Below the pieces are notes generated by a model, which worked only from the letters and a program-made list of their open reading frames with translations, was not told the origin of the DNA and did not search any database. 64,000 nt of DNA. Origin: Dipteris shenzhenensis (Eukaryota; Polypodiophyta; Polypodiopsida; Gleicheniales). Below, one piece after another: positions 31,315 through 42,409 of this stretch; within the stretch, counting starts at the first letter, position 1; the number at the start of each line of letters is the position of its first letter. The position numbers were made by a program, and so were the translations under genes. The stretch lies in NCBI GenBank assembly GCA_047967505.1, contig CM106539.1. One strand, written 5' to 3'.

Positions 31315-31809
31315 TCACACCCCTTTAATAGGACTGTCCTTCCTCTGCGTCAAACCAAGAGCTTGTCTGTGTTTCTCGAAAAGCTCTTTACCAAGTGGTT
31401 TAGTAAAGATGTCTGTAACATTCTCTTTGCTGTCACAATGCTGCAGTGTGATGTCAGCAAGTAATACTCTTTCTCTGATGAAGTGCTCTTTGACATCAAT
31501 GTGCTTTGTACTAGAGTGATATACTGAATTCTTGGCCAATGCTTGAGCAGATTGATTATCACAGTATATTGTTGTTGGCTTTGATTCATCAAAATAATCT
31601 GTTTCTGACAATAGTCTTTTGAGCCATATAGCCTCACATGCACCTGTAGTGAGTGCCCTATATTCTGCTTCAGTCGAAGACAAAGAAACAATTGGCTGAT
31701 TGTTTGACAACCATGATACAGCACCTTGACCAAGGAAAAATGCATATCCCTGTGTCGATCTCCTGGTCTCATGATCTCCAGCATAGTTACTGTCCCAGTA
31801 TCCATGCAA
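31315..31809 (-). CDS. Copia F RNase H domain (164-codon intact frame)
   Basis: The best-preserved RNase H of the family. It reads MHGYWDSNYAGDHETRRSTQ, SLSSTEAEYRALTTGACEAI, YCDNQSAQALAKN, HSSTKHIDVKEHFIRERVLL, VTDIFTKPLGKELFEKHRQA, then a stop before the purine tract. The conserved Asp, Glu and Asp of the fold are present. The Met is internal to the polyprotein. Upstream RT sequence (31810-32110) is frameshifted, so this open stretch is a fragment and not a free gene. Confidence 0.85.
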   Translation of the reverse strand: MHGYWDSNYAGDHETRRSTQGYAFFLGQGAVSWLSNNQPIVSLSSTEAEYRALTTGACEAIWLKRLLSETDYFDESKPTTIYCDNQSAQALAKNSVYHSSTKHIDVKEHFIRERVLLADITLQHCDSKENVTDIFTKPLGKELFEKHRQALGLTQRKDSPIKGV

Positions 31810-32110
31810 CCTTGGATGACTTCTTCTATATTCTATCCCAAACTATCTTGTATCTCTGATGTATCTCAAGACTCTTTTGGCTGAATTCCAGTGAGACTGT
31901 TTTGAATTTGCCATAAACTGTGCTAGTGATCTTACTGCATAACAGATATCTAGCCATGTGATAGTCAGATATATAAGAGATCCGATGAGCTGCCTGTAGT
32001 ATTTGTCATTGACTGTAGGCTTTTCTGACTCTTAAGTTTCAAACTCTGTTCCATGGGAGTGGCTGCAATCTTGCAATCTGCCATATGAAACTTCTTGAGG
32101 AGACTGTCAA
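31810..32110 (-). pseudogene. Copia F RT C-terminal fragment
   Basis: The DNA matches the RT/RNase H connection of copia B and C, including a DSLLKKFHMADCKIAATPME stretch. A short deletion and several stops are present. Similarity ends at about 32110, where the element is 5'-truncated. Confidence 0.75.
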
Positions 32111-32744
32111 TAGGATGAGATTTAGGTAAGGTGATGACATAGAAAATGTTGTGTGTCAAGTTAATAAGCAGGCGGCATGGATATTACCACATCATCTTCT
32201 TCCATGCTACAACATCTACCATGACTTTTATTAACCAAGAAGCTATAATTTGTCTTGGTTTTCTAAGATATTAGTATCATTTACCCATCCTCCAAGTGTG
32301 TGAGCCACATTATGGAGCTAGCCAACTACTTAGAGTTAAGGGATTAATCATCCCAAACTCATAGATAAGCCGCAAATTAGGTGGAATCTGTGCTAATGTA
32401 TGCATGTTGAAGTAACCTATGATATAAGAGGTGAGCCCACTTAACTAGTGGCAGGTATGCATGCTTGATTATTGGACAAGTAAATATGTGATTGCTACGT
32501 AGGTCACTAAGTTCCACATAAACCATCTTCATAATGAAAAATGAATCTTATTGTGTTGAATATGCTTGCCTATCCTATCATTCCTCATGAAGCATTTTCC
32601 CTTGCATACTCTATAGTTTTAGGTCTCTCCTTCATTGCTTTCATACATAGATAGTTTTCATAGCTAGATTCTCTAGGTATCTATCCATTTCTACTTCTCA
32701 AATCATTCCTTCTTCTCGTCGATGTTTCTAGCTATGCATCTTGA
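32111..32744. other. No gene recognised
   Basis: Unique-looking AT-rich sequence between two copia copies. It ends with cttga (32740-32744), the left flank of copia C. Confidence 0.4.
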
Positions 32745-33007
32745 TGACAAAATATGAAGAGGGGAGAGGGGAAGAGTGGAGATGAGGAGAGAGGGCACAG
32801 CTAGAGAGCACACCACAAATGACTAATTGTACACTAGATTTAGTTGAAAATGTAGAATATATACAAACCCATTTAGGGTTAGGGTTAGGATTAGGGGATC
32901 TAACCCTTTCCTTTATAGCACTCTATAAGGTTAGTGCTATGCACATATGATCACATGATGGTGCTATGCACACGTGATCATATGATGTTGAGCGTGAACT
33001 CTCAACA
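32745..33007 (-). repeat. 3' LTR of copia C (263 bp)
   Basis: Ends identical to copia B. Holds tttagggttagggttaggat (32872-32891), the longest telomere-like tract of the family here. Confidence 0.95.
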
Positions 33008-33049
33008 CCTTCCCTCAAGATCAACATCATGAAGTAGGCCTTCCCTCAA

Positions 33050-33770
33050 GATGGTGATTCTGGGGAATCGAAGAAGGACTGAACATTACATTCCATCACA
33101 TTTCTTTAATGGGAATGTCCTTCCTCTACGTCAAACCAAGAGCTAGTTGGTGTTTCTCGAATAGCTCTTTACCGAGTGGTTTGGTAAAGATGTTTGCAAC
33201 ATTCTCTTTGCTATCACAATGCTACAGTATGATGTCACCAAGTAACACTCTTTCTCTGATGAAGTGCTCTCTGACATCAATGTGCTTTGTCCTAGAGTGA
33301 TATACTGGATTCTTGGCCAATGCTTGAGCCAATTGATTATCACAGTATATTGTTGTTGGCTTTGACTCATCAAAGTGATCTATTTCTGCCAATAGTCTTC
33401 TGAGCCATATAGCCTCACATGCACCTGTAGTGAGTGCTCTATACTGCTTCAGTCGAAGACAAAGAAACAGTTGGCTGTTTGTTTGACAACCATGATATAG
33501 CACCTTGACCAAGGAAAAATGCATATCCCTGTGTCGATCTCCTGGTCTCAGAATCTCCGGCATGGTCACTGTCACAATATCCATGCAACCGTGGATGACT
33601 TCCTCTATATTCTATCCCAAACTATCTTGTACCTCTAATGTATCTCAAGACTCTTTTGGCTGCATTCCAGTGAGACTGTTTTGGATTTGCCATAAACTGT
33701 GCTAGTAAGCTTACTGCATAACAAATATCTGGCCGAGTGATAGTCAGATATATAAGAGATCCGATGAGCT
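33050..33770 (-). pseudogene. Copia C RNase H, frameshifted
   Basis: The minus strand carries YRALTTGACEAIWLRRLLAE, YCDNQLAQALAKN and HSRTKHIDVREHFIRERVLL (33222-33584 frame), and VLYHGCQTNSQLFLC-type out-of-frame shadow upstream of it. A short deletion inside the STEAEYRAL block shifts the frame. The domain is complete at DNA level but not as protein. Confidence 0.85.
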
Positions 33771-33774
33771 GCCT

Positions 33775-34320
33775 TTAGTACCTGTCATTGACTGTAGGCT
33801 TTTCTGAATCTTTAGTAAGTTTCAAACTCTGTTTCATGGGAGTAGCTGCAATCTTGCAATCTGCCATATGAAACTTCTTCAAGAGACTGTCAACATACTT
33901 GAGTTGACTCATGAATGTGCTATGTGAATCTCTCCAGAACTCAATACCAAGACAATAGTGCATAAATCCAAGATCTTTCATGTCAAACTCTGCAAATAAG
34001 TCTTGTTTCAATTTCTTGATGAAGCTATCCTTGATTTCAGATCACAATCAGATCATCTACGTACAAAAGTACAATAGTAATGTCTTTCCCTTGAACTTTA
34101 TAGAGGAGAGTATGATCTGCATTGGATTTCATGTATCCCAGATCAGCAAAATACTTGTCGATTCTGCTGTATCAACTTCTGGGTGCTTGCTTTAAGCCAT
34201 AGAGACTTTTCTCAAGATGACAAACATGATTCTCCTTTCTTGGTTCAACATAATCTGCTGGTTGTTGCATGTAGACTTCCTCGTCTAGGTAACCATTGAG
34301 AACTGCCATCTGCTGAGTGT
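33775..34320 (-). pseudogene. Copia C RT, N-terminus deleted
   Basis: 33775-34011 gives KQDLFAEFDMKDLGFMHYCL, then VDSLLKKFHMADCKIAATPM. 34172-34360 gives AVLNGYLDEEVYMQQPADYV and KSLYGLKQAPRS. The YVDD region is at DNA level near 34030-34060 but frame-broken. The RT N-terminal fingers and the linker are absent, because sequence jumps straight to integrase at about 34306-34345. Confidence 0.85.
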
Positions 34321-34331
34321 CGCTAGTGATA

Positions 34332-34877
34332 TCAAGAACTGTCATCATGTACGTGGACATATGCTATGCAACTAAATATGCGTAGATGCCCAATGCGTAG
34401 ATTGTGTCCGGTGAATGCTTCAAAAGGTGTCATACCTTGAATCGGTTCGATCGGAAGCCAATTAAGCAAGTAGTTTGTAGTGGCTATTGCTTCTGCCCAA
34501 TATTGATTCGAAAGATGCTTCTCACTAAGCATTGCTCTAGCACTGTCTACTAAAGTATCATTCTTCCTTTCAGCTCTTGCATTCTGCTGAGGAGTATCTG
34601 CACAAGTGAATTGTCTTCGAATGCCGTGACTTTTGCAAAAGTTTATGAATGCTGAAGACATGTATTCACCTCCTCTATCTGATCTCATGACTTTGAACTT
34701 TCTGCCTATTTGGTTTTCTACCATGACTTTGAATTCTTGAAATCTGAAAAAGTCTTCAAATTTCTCTTTAAAGTAGACCCAATAATATCTATTGTAGTCG
34801 TCGATGAAAGTCAAGTAGTAAAGTGAACCATTGATGCTGCGGGTCTGGGCATATCCCCATATATCTGTATGTATCAA
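34332..34877 (-). CDS. Copia C integrase core (181-codon open frame)
   Basis: The open frame contains the complete catalytic triad: Asp in MIHTDIWGYAQTRS, Asp in VMRSDRGGEYMSSAF and Glu in NARAERKNDTLV. The supporting blocks FIDDYNRYYWVYF and AMLSEKHLSNQYWAEAIATT follow. Integrase joins the element cDNA to chromosomal DNA. The C-terminus (GHLRIFSCIAYVHVHDD) is fused by deletion to RT sequence, so the natural end is lost. This is the only integrase in the window with an intact triad in one frame. Confidence 0.85.
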   Translation of the reverse strand: MIHTDIWGYAQTRSINGSLYYLTFIDDYNRYYWVYFKEKFEDFFRFQEFKVMVENQIGRKFKVMRSDRGGEYMSSAFINFCKSHGIRRQFTCADTPQQNARAERKNDTLVDSARAMLSEKHLSNQYWAEAIATTNYLLNWLPIEPIQGMTPFEAFTGHNLRIGHLRIFSCIAYVHVHDDSS

Positions 34878-34879
34878 AT

Positions 34880-35550
34880 CAAGAATACCTCGTGCTCGAG
34901 AGGTACTTCTGTCGAAATTGGTTCTCTTTTGTTTACCGAAGCAGCATGCTTCGCAAACTTTTCCAAGAAACTATAGCTTTGGAATCCTCATAGCCATATT
35001 CTGATTCCTGAGATCTATTAAGCTCTTGAAATTGACATGTCCATATCTTTTGTACCATTTTACGGATAGTGGCATCGGTTGCGATTAAGTTGACATGGCA
35101 TGTAAATCTGGTACTCTAGCTAGCATTCTCTACAAGCGTCCTTCCTTGACTTCTTTTCCTACTAGCTAAAATCCTTTGGATTTGTCTCTGATAGTGCATT
35201 CATCTCCATCGGAGATGACTCGGTAGTTGTGCTCCGTCATTTGACCTACTGATGAGATTCTTGCTAAGCTTCGGAACATAAAGTAAATATTTCACCAATT
35301 CTTTCGTACCAATGAAATTGTTCATAGGGATAATGCATGTCTCTTGAGCTGGATTCGATGTATTTTTAACTGTGTAGATGACATTCTTTTGATCTTCTAA
35401 TGGTTTCATCTTTGTGAATCATTCCTGATGATTTGTCATATGAGATGATGCACCGCTGTCGATGTACCAAGGATCCAGATCTACTTGGTCGACTTGAGAA
35501 CTGAAACCCTCTTTTGAATTGCAATTAGTGTCTAGGTACGCTCTATCGGT
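34880..35550 (-). pseudogene. Copia C pre-integrase domain and protease
   Basis: 35200-35409 holds KPLEDQKNVIYTVKNTSNPA and LLYVPKLSKNLISRS, the C-terminal half of the protease. The DNA at 35450-35475 still encodes the YIDSGASSHMT active-site block. 34880-35160 corresponds to the HHCC pre-integrase region at DNA level, with frame breaks. Confidence 0.75.
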
Positions 35551-35553
35551 ATT

Positions 35554-35757
35554 CTACATTTTCTCATTTGCAAGAAACATATTTCCATGTTCATATGCAT
35601 CATGACTGTGACTAGAATGTCCACCACGATTATTTCCTCTTCCGCAAAAATTTCCTCGATTGTTGCTGGATTGACCGCCTTGGTCGTACCGCTTCTTGCG
35701 GCAATCTCTTTTATAGTGTCCAAACTTATGACAGTAGTTGCACTGGATGTTTGACAC
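35554..35757 (-). pseudogene. Copia C gag zinc knuckle
   Basis: The frame carries CNYCHKFGHYKRDC, a complete CX2CX4HX4C RNA-binding knuckle, followed by a basic Gly/Asn-rich tail (RYDQGGQSSNNRGNFCGRGN). It packages element RNA. Just upstream in another frame is a Gln/Asn/His-rich stretch (35800-35870). Confidence 0.85.
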
Positions 35758-35759
35758 AT

Positions 35760-36645
35760 TGGTGGATGCATTCCCTCATCCTTGTAATCTTCCTCAATTG
35801 GAATGATTTCCTCTTGATATTGATGCTGATTCTGATTCTGATTCTGACTTTGATGCTGATTTTGTTGCTGATGATGACCACCTCTCTGAAATGATCTGCC
35901 TCTGCCTTTGCTTCTATATGAAGCTGTGAATGCCTGATCATTAGAATGACCTTTGCGTGCATGAATGGCCTGAGTCATGATTTCTTCACCAAGTAGCACT
36001 GACTGAAGTTCTTTCAGTGTCGGAATATGCCATTAAATGACAATACTCTGAACTAGATTCTCCTATACCTCTCCTAGTCCATTCAGGATGACTTGAACCA
36101 TTTCTGTGGGATTCATAGTCTCTCTTGCTGCTACGAGTTGATTGTTATAATCTCTAATCCTGAGTATGTAAGTATGACAGGTTTCACTGCTGTTACGGAA
36201 ACTCTAGTTGATTTGGTTTCTCAGTGTGAGAATTCCTGTAAGTGTTCTTGGACTCGTAGAGAGCTGCGAACATATCCCATGCTTCTTTTGATGTCTTGAC
36301 TGTGTTGAGCTGTCCTAGCACAACATCTTGCACATTCTGCTTGATCAGATGATATGTATACTTATCTTTCTTGTCCCATTCTGCCTATACTCGGGCAATG
36401 GCAGGATCTGCTACACGTGCAAAAACTGTTGGTGTAGCTGGAGATCCCGCTGCTGGTGTTGTGACAACAGGTGGAGTAGAGGTACTATTGACTAGACCGT
36501 CCAATGGTCTAGGTGCAGATCCATCAACATACTCCCATTTATCCTGAAGTACAAGAATGGTCTCCATTTGGTATTTCCATGTGACGTAATTGGAGTTGTC
36601 TAACTTAGCAGATGCCTCCAGATTGAGGTTGCTAGTCATAGACAT
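35760..36645 (-). pseudogene. Copia C gag N-terminal part
   Basis: The start MSMTSNLNLEASAKLDNSNY at 36645 is followed by VTWKYQMETILVLQDKWEYV, then a Pro/Thr/Ala-rich stretch (GSPATPTVFARVADPAIARV). The remaining UBN2-type core is present at DNA level (36000-36380) with frame changes. It aligns with copia B gag without the 359-bp duplication. Confidence 0.85.
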
Positions 36646-38288
36646 GGAGCAAGAAATGTACTCAAAGTATTTGTGAAATCACTATCTGAATTAACTGCAA
36701 AACACTCACTGTGACAAGTGAAATCTGAACTCTCGGTGAAGGTAGAACTGCAATATATATAATCCGATCTGCTACAAGGCTTATGGCAAATAATGCCAAG
36801 AATAGTCAAGAGGCTTTACAAGGTTGGAATAAAGTCCACAATGCCGTGAAATTGCCAAATAGGCTTTACAATGATGGCATGTGTGTGTGAAATCAAATCA
36901 TGTGCTATCTGTCCACAGATCAATTGAACACTCTGAAGTCTGCTCACTGAACTAATGAACGTCAGGTTTCAGGTAATGTGATGATGTGAAACCGTATGTG
37001 AGCGTAGGGACTGACTCCGAGTAGAAACTAGTCGAAAATTTTGGGCATGGCTTAGATTGGCAACTTGGAGAAATTCAAATCGTCTCCTTTATGGCGATCT
37101 AGTCTACTTTGATCTACATCTATACCAACCGTCGATTGATGAAAAGAACAGCAAATAATTTCTTTTTCTTTTGTTCTTTTTGCGTGCTGGGTCAAATGCG
37201 TCGATGTAGAGGCTGATGTGTGTGTAGGAAGTGGATTTGTCGACGAGGCTCAAAAGTGAGTGATACTTGCGTCGAAATGTGTGTGTGATGCGAGCATGAA
37301 AAAGCGAGCGATTTTCCTTTTCGAAGCACCCTCAAATTCTTCTTGGATCAAGAGATACGGCTTGATCTAGGTGAAGGAGCAAGTGCAAATGTGCTCAATG
37401 ATGATGTGGCAGTCAGGGGATCACATGCAGTGACTGTGCCTATGAAGAGGTGTGCCAGTGAAGCACTGTGTGATGATGTGGTAGGCAGGTGCACATGTAG
37501 TGTGCCTGGTAGGGGTGTAGTGTGCCTGCAAGGGGCAATGTTGAATGGACAACTGAGGTGATAGTTGACTGACCTCACCCAAGGTCAGATTGATCCAACC
37601 ATGGTCACGTTAACTAACGCAAGGTCATGTTGACTAGGGTCTCAGTTGATGACGTGGCAATCACAATTGAGGTGGCAGGTGATGTGGCATATGACGTGTT
37701 AGTGGTGACGTGGCACTGACACCTAGACTAGTGACGTGGCACTGACACCTAGACTGCTGACATGGCAAGCAACTACCACGTGGTAGATAAGGTAAGCTGA
37801 CGTAAGATGATGTGGCAATGGTGCCACGTGTTAACTTCTGATGAAGCTGACGGGCAGATAGGACTGCTACGTGTCTGGTGATGTGGTGGAGAGGACGGCT
37901 ACGTGGTAGATAAGATAGCCCACGTGTCCTATCTTACTTGGGTCATGTGTCACAAGGGCAGCCACCCTTGTGATGATCAAAATGATTGGAATCTTAAAAG
38001 ATCCTGTCGCTGGTCTTGGCCGTGGAAGCAAGCTCAGCGAAGTTGCTGTATTGGTGTTGCAGTTTGAAGAGGTCGCTGCAGCCGGGAGCAGGTCTGGAGG
38101 AGTCGCCTCGTAGAAGCTTGCTGGAGGCTGTTGTGCAAAGTCGTCTGCCATGAGTGCTTTGGAGCTGTTTGCAGTTGGCATTGCATGCGGGCCGTTTGCT
38201 GACTGTAGTCACCCGTGGAGGAGCACTTTGTTGTAGGAGAAGATTGATAGGCATTGAAGGATGGCCGCTGGAGTCGCTGTGAGCGGGC
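36646..38288 (-). other. Leader of copia C with ACGTG motif cluster
   Basis: Non-coding leader homologous to 15941-18483. Nine ACGTG cores lie in 37651-37927, several as GACGTGGC, others as CCACGTGG or GCCACGTG. A 26-bp unit (gtgacgtggcactgacacct...) is repeated twice at 37705-37756. Such cores resemble plant G-box/ABRE elements. A regulatory role is inference. Confidence 0.55.
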
Positions 38289-38537
38289 TGTGTGCCCACT
38301 CTTGGAGCTATAGACCCGCCCCTTGGAGGCCTTTTAGGGGGGGGGGGCGGGGGGGTTCTATATAGGCCCCCACCCTCATCTCAATGGAGCATCACTTGAA
38401 CATTTTATCAGAGGTTTTGCCCAGCAGTTCTTGGGCATTTTCCTGAGATCCCTTGCAGTCTCTCCTTATCGCCTTTCAGTTCAGTGTCTTGTTTGGTTTG
38501 CTCTCTCCATTTCTGTTCAGTTCCGCTGCACTTCTCA
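38289..38537 (+). repeat. LTR of the copia E family, internally deleted, solo or broken
   Basis: Begins TGTGTGCCCAC and ends CTGCACTTCTCA like 29240-29597, but lacks about 110 bp in the middle, replaced by a G run with a C. The flanks cgggc and cttat do not match, so no TSD supports a clean solo LTR. Confidence 0.75.
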
Positions 38538-38890
38538 CTTATCTATCACCCTTGATATGGCACACCACATATAGAGATCACCAACCCCCACCACATCAAT
38601 CGATGCAGGTACAAGATATCCTCATATCTCACCGTAGGACACACCATGATAGGCACTCCTAGAATGTCGAGTCACAAACTCCGAAGCTTAGTTTATACTT
38701 CTGGACTTTTTTTCTTTTCTTTTGTGGATTTTGGGCTTTGGATTTTAGTATAGCACTCAGCAAGGACCTCAGGGAGCGCTTGCACTAGCCCATTGCGGCT
38801 TGTATGAGGAACTAATTTTCGTTTACTTTGTCTCATAGGCCCATGGAGCCAAAAGAAGTTAATATATATCCCACTCTCTCTCTCTCTCAT
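38538..38890 (+). mobile_element. LINE 3' end remnant with CT tail
   Basis: gcggcttgtatgag followed by tttgtctcataggccc and gttaatatatatcccac(tc)n matches the LINE end at 28550-28670. No coding region survives. Confidence 0.6.
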
Positions 38891-41800
38891 ATGTATTAGG
38901 GTCACCAAGGAATTAATAACACCACATCATCTGCCCCCCCTCTTTCGCTCTATCTCCCCAAAATATACGTGCATGATAACCATATTGATGGAGGCAAAAC
39001 TTTTTCCTAATCAAAGTAGAGCACAGACCAATTAGACCCTACCATCTCCAAGAACCATTCTCAGAACATTTCTCAATTCTTTGAATTCAGATTGAGAGTC
39101 TTGCCAACTGTTGAACTTATCTTTTTACATATAAAAGGATGTCTTGCCAAAGTCACAAAAAATGTGTTTCTGTTTCAGGACTCCTTGAACACATAATCAT
39201 TTCGTGCCATGAAACGTTTGAGAAGGGTAGGTGTTTCACTGATTTATACATGCATACATGCATATATGTGTTATAAACATCTAAATTGCAGTTTAATTGT
39301 GTCTCTCCAGGATAAATATTTTTGTTCTTGAGACAAAAATTGAACATGTTTCTGGGGCTGGGGTTTTGGGACAGGGGGAAAGGAAAGCTAAGACATTTGT
39401 GGCCATTCATAATTTCATTATGTTTATTCTTAGCTAGCTGAACTACAAGGATTAACAAGGTTAGCACAAACTAGTTCTTGCAATCTTGGTACAAACTTGA
39501 AACTGAAATTGTACAAGTGCATAGACACAGAGACATAGTCGTGTAAATATGATGTTTATCCTGAGTCCAATATTATTTTAGCAGCCCAGCTCACTTATAT
39601 GTAAAGCCATTGCATGCACATTATTTCACCAACCCCAATGTCACTCAAACGGGGAGACCTATTCGTCTCCAGTGTTGCAGGCAAGCACATTCACACACAT
39701 TCTGATCATTTCAACCCTCCAACCCTTTTCGAAGACTGCATGATCATCCATATAGACAAATGCCTGGTAATCATGCTATCCACAAGACGAACAATCTTCT
39801 ATTGCAAGTGCATCCGAGATGGAATTTACCTTTGTAAGTCTAGAATATATCCAATCATACAAAATTAGATTTTTTGATGTTCTAAAGTCCAAAATGCATC
39901 CAAGCCGGTTGACGCTTTATTTCTATCTTTTCACAAACAATAATGTATTTACCTAACCAAACTTATCTAGGTAAGAATTCAGATTGCAAAATCTCGTTAA
40001 TAGCTATCTGACAATCTGTAACGTACATCTAGTGATCAATACATTGGCCTACTTCAGAGCGATTTCCTATTTTGTTTTGAAAATATTTGTCATGCATGAC
40101 ACCTTGAATGGTATCATCCCATGCCGATTGTCATGCCCCAGGAACAGATAGAGAAACCAATTGCTCTATAAAACATCACTATAGAAGACCAACTAAAGAA
40201 AAGAAAAACATTATTGCAACTGCCTCTATTATTCATCTCTTTCTTACTCTTGATATATGCCAACGGACAATTAAGCCTCAAAACAAAGACATCAACCCCC
40301 TGACACCAGTTGTTTCACATAAGAGCATGTATCTACGTTGGGAATAACGTTAGGCTCTATAGCTGTCATGGATGTACTTATAACTTGTTTTAGCATATTG
40401 CATGATCTAAAAACAATGGCAAGTTTTGATGGTGCAAGGGGTTCTCGTTTTTCTTGATGCATCTTTTGGAGGTCCATGACCAACTTAACTTTATATACAA
40501 TTGTTGATGTCGATTGTGTACAGAGCACTTTAGTTTGTATCTAGATAGATTTTATCCCTTGCTTGTTTGGATTGTATCCAATTATATGGAGCAAGAGACT
40601 CGTTGTTGATGAATAATTGTTGCCTTTCTCATTGAGTGACTCAAGTGGAAAAATTACCAACTCACTTTTAAATTGAAACACTTCAGGGGAAAAACTTACG
40701 TCTTTCTTCGACGGCGTAGAAAGACTTCTGCAATATTGTCCTCAGAAATTTCATCAGCATGACGAAAAAGAAGTTTAAGGTACAAGAGGCTGCAAAAAAA
40801 TCATGTTTAGGTATAATACAAACTGAAAACTAAAGTGTATACATTCAGGATTTTTTGAGTCATGAGTAAGAGAATTGAAATGAATGAAGTGGCACATACT
40901 TTTAGCAACATGTTTAAATGTCCTAATGGTTTGATGAGGAAACATCACAGGCATTGACAGAGTTAAATTTATAACAGGGTTTGGCATTTGTGCAAGGTTC
41001 GAAAACAGTAGTAGTAGAGCCCAAGAATCACCTTCTATCAACATTTCAATCCTCCAGCATCAATTTGTATCTTTTAAACCCAATCTTAAAACACCTTTCT
41101 CCACATCACTCCGTTTCCTTGCCTCGGGATCTAACCAAGTCAACAACCAGTCCTATTATTACCTTGCCAAAATCATGACATGAACCTGCTGTTTGGTTTC
41201 TCCCTCAATTCGTAGACATGAGCAAGCAAAGGTTCAAAGCACCTGAAATAAGGAAAATGGGAACTTCATACTTCCCTTAGTTACAGGAGTAGAAGTTTAC
41301 ACCAATATCCTAAATACTTGGAGTACAATCCCCCCAGTTTAGAGTGAGCTTGCTAAATTGGTCCATGTACATCCATTGTGCTAGAGAAGTTCCTTGCTCT
41401 AATAGTCCTCACCTTATAATCCAAAAGAGTTCATGATTTGAAGGAAATTGAAAATCAAGGATAAATTTAGAAGGCAAGATGGGGATAATGGCTGCAAGCA
41501 TCTACTAACAATATATCTAGATGAATCCAGGAACATGCACAAAGTCATCCTCTAAAAATACACATGTAGTGCAGTTTCAGTCCAAGGATAGTCACTCATA
41601 AAGTTGAAAACCGTAAACTCCATCACGCATAGCAGCGACTAGTAGGTTTAGCACATAGTATAAATATATGGATGAAGGGCCAGGACGAAGCTCCAAACGG
41701 CAAGCTTTCTCTCAAACTTGCTTTTCAGGATTTTAAAAGGACCGTAAATTTGGCATCCGATGACTATAATGTAGCCATCAATTGGAGTCCAAGCTAGAAT

Positions 41801-42382
41801 GCTTATGGAGGCGTTCATAACCTGCCACAATGTAATCCACAAGAGAGAGAAAAAACCTGCACTCCCTATGATTGACGACATACAAAGAAATTAGAATGAA
41901 CCCATACAAAAGTGAAGAAAATTTGGCAACGTGTGAGTTGCAGCATATCTCATTTACAGCGATAAAGATGGCCACACCTTGACCACAATGATCACCTTAT
42001 GAACATATCCACACCGACCATGATGCAATTATATTTTTGTGGGCATGGTCTGAAACATTGGATGAGCCTCTGTGCATGATACTTCATGTAATGCCCAAAC
42101 AACTATTTATTGAAAAGGGAAGGTTATATTGACCCCCACTGAAGCTCTTTGAAAGGTGCAGCCTCTTTGTACCAATAGGAGCGCAAGGTCTATTGAGTTT
42201 GGAGAGAGAGTCATAGAGCATGTTCTCATCAAACAACTTTTGTCCTTATGCTGAGTACGGATTGCAGAGATAAGTAAAACTATTGTCTTTGTGATAAAAC
42301 CCCAACCGTGGATGATAGGAGCTTATTATGGCAATACTATTTGCCTCCACTATAGGTTTATGCTTGATATTCTAGTAAATTC
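38891..42382. other. Mostly unassigned; possible host intron sequence
   Basis: No transposon motifs. The sequence is AT-rich with scattered short frames. One 90-bp stretch with consensus splice sites is listed separately (40700-40789). A hydrophobic minus-strand frame at 41648-41881 follows an acceptor-like gagtgcag but has no convincing donor. I cannot assemble a gene. Confidence 0.3.
40700..40789 (-). CDS. Candidate 90-bp host exon
   Basis: On the minus strand, a T-run acceptor (tttttttgcag) precedes and a perfect donor (GAC|gtaagt) follows a 90-bp open segment. One frame reads LLYLKLLFRHADEISEDNIA, then EVFLRRRRK, a plausible helical and basic protein piece. The length is a multiple of three. 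No neighbouring exon was confirmed and I do not recognise the protein. Confidence 0.35.
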
Positions 42383-42409
42383 ATTGTTAAAGCAAAAAAA
42401 GCTTCAAGG

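Larger units (their letters stand above)
32745..38288 (-). mobile_element. Ty1/copia C, deletion derivative of the copia B family
   Basis: In minus-strand order it has a leader, gag with an intact-looking zinc knuckle, protease, integrase core, a truncated RT, RNase H and a 3' LTR (32745-33007). The region joining integrase to RT (about 1 kb in copia B) is deleted near 34306-34345. The 5' LTR and PBS are missing, because the leader stops at 38288 where another LTR begins. It lacks the tandem duplications of copia B, so it better represents the ancestral gag. Confidence 0.9.

Noticed and set aside
38289-38537. A clean solo LTR.
   Set aside because: The flanks do not form a TSD and the interior is deleted, so a truncated or recombined LTR is equally possible.
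41648-41881. Hydrophobic 77-codon frame as a membrane-protein exon.
   Set aside because: There is an acceptor-like site but no donor in a sensible place, and a competing frame reads equally well.
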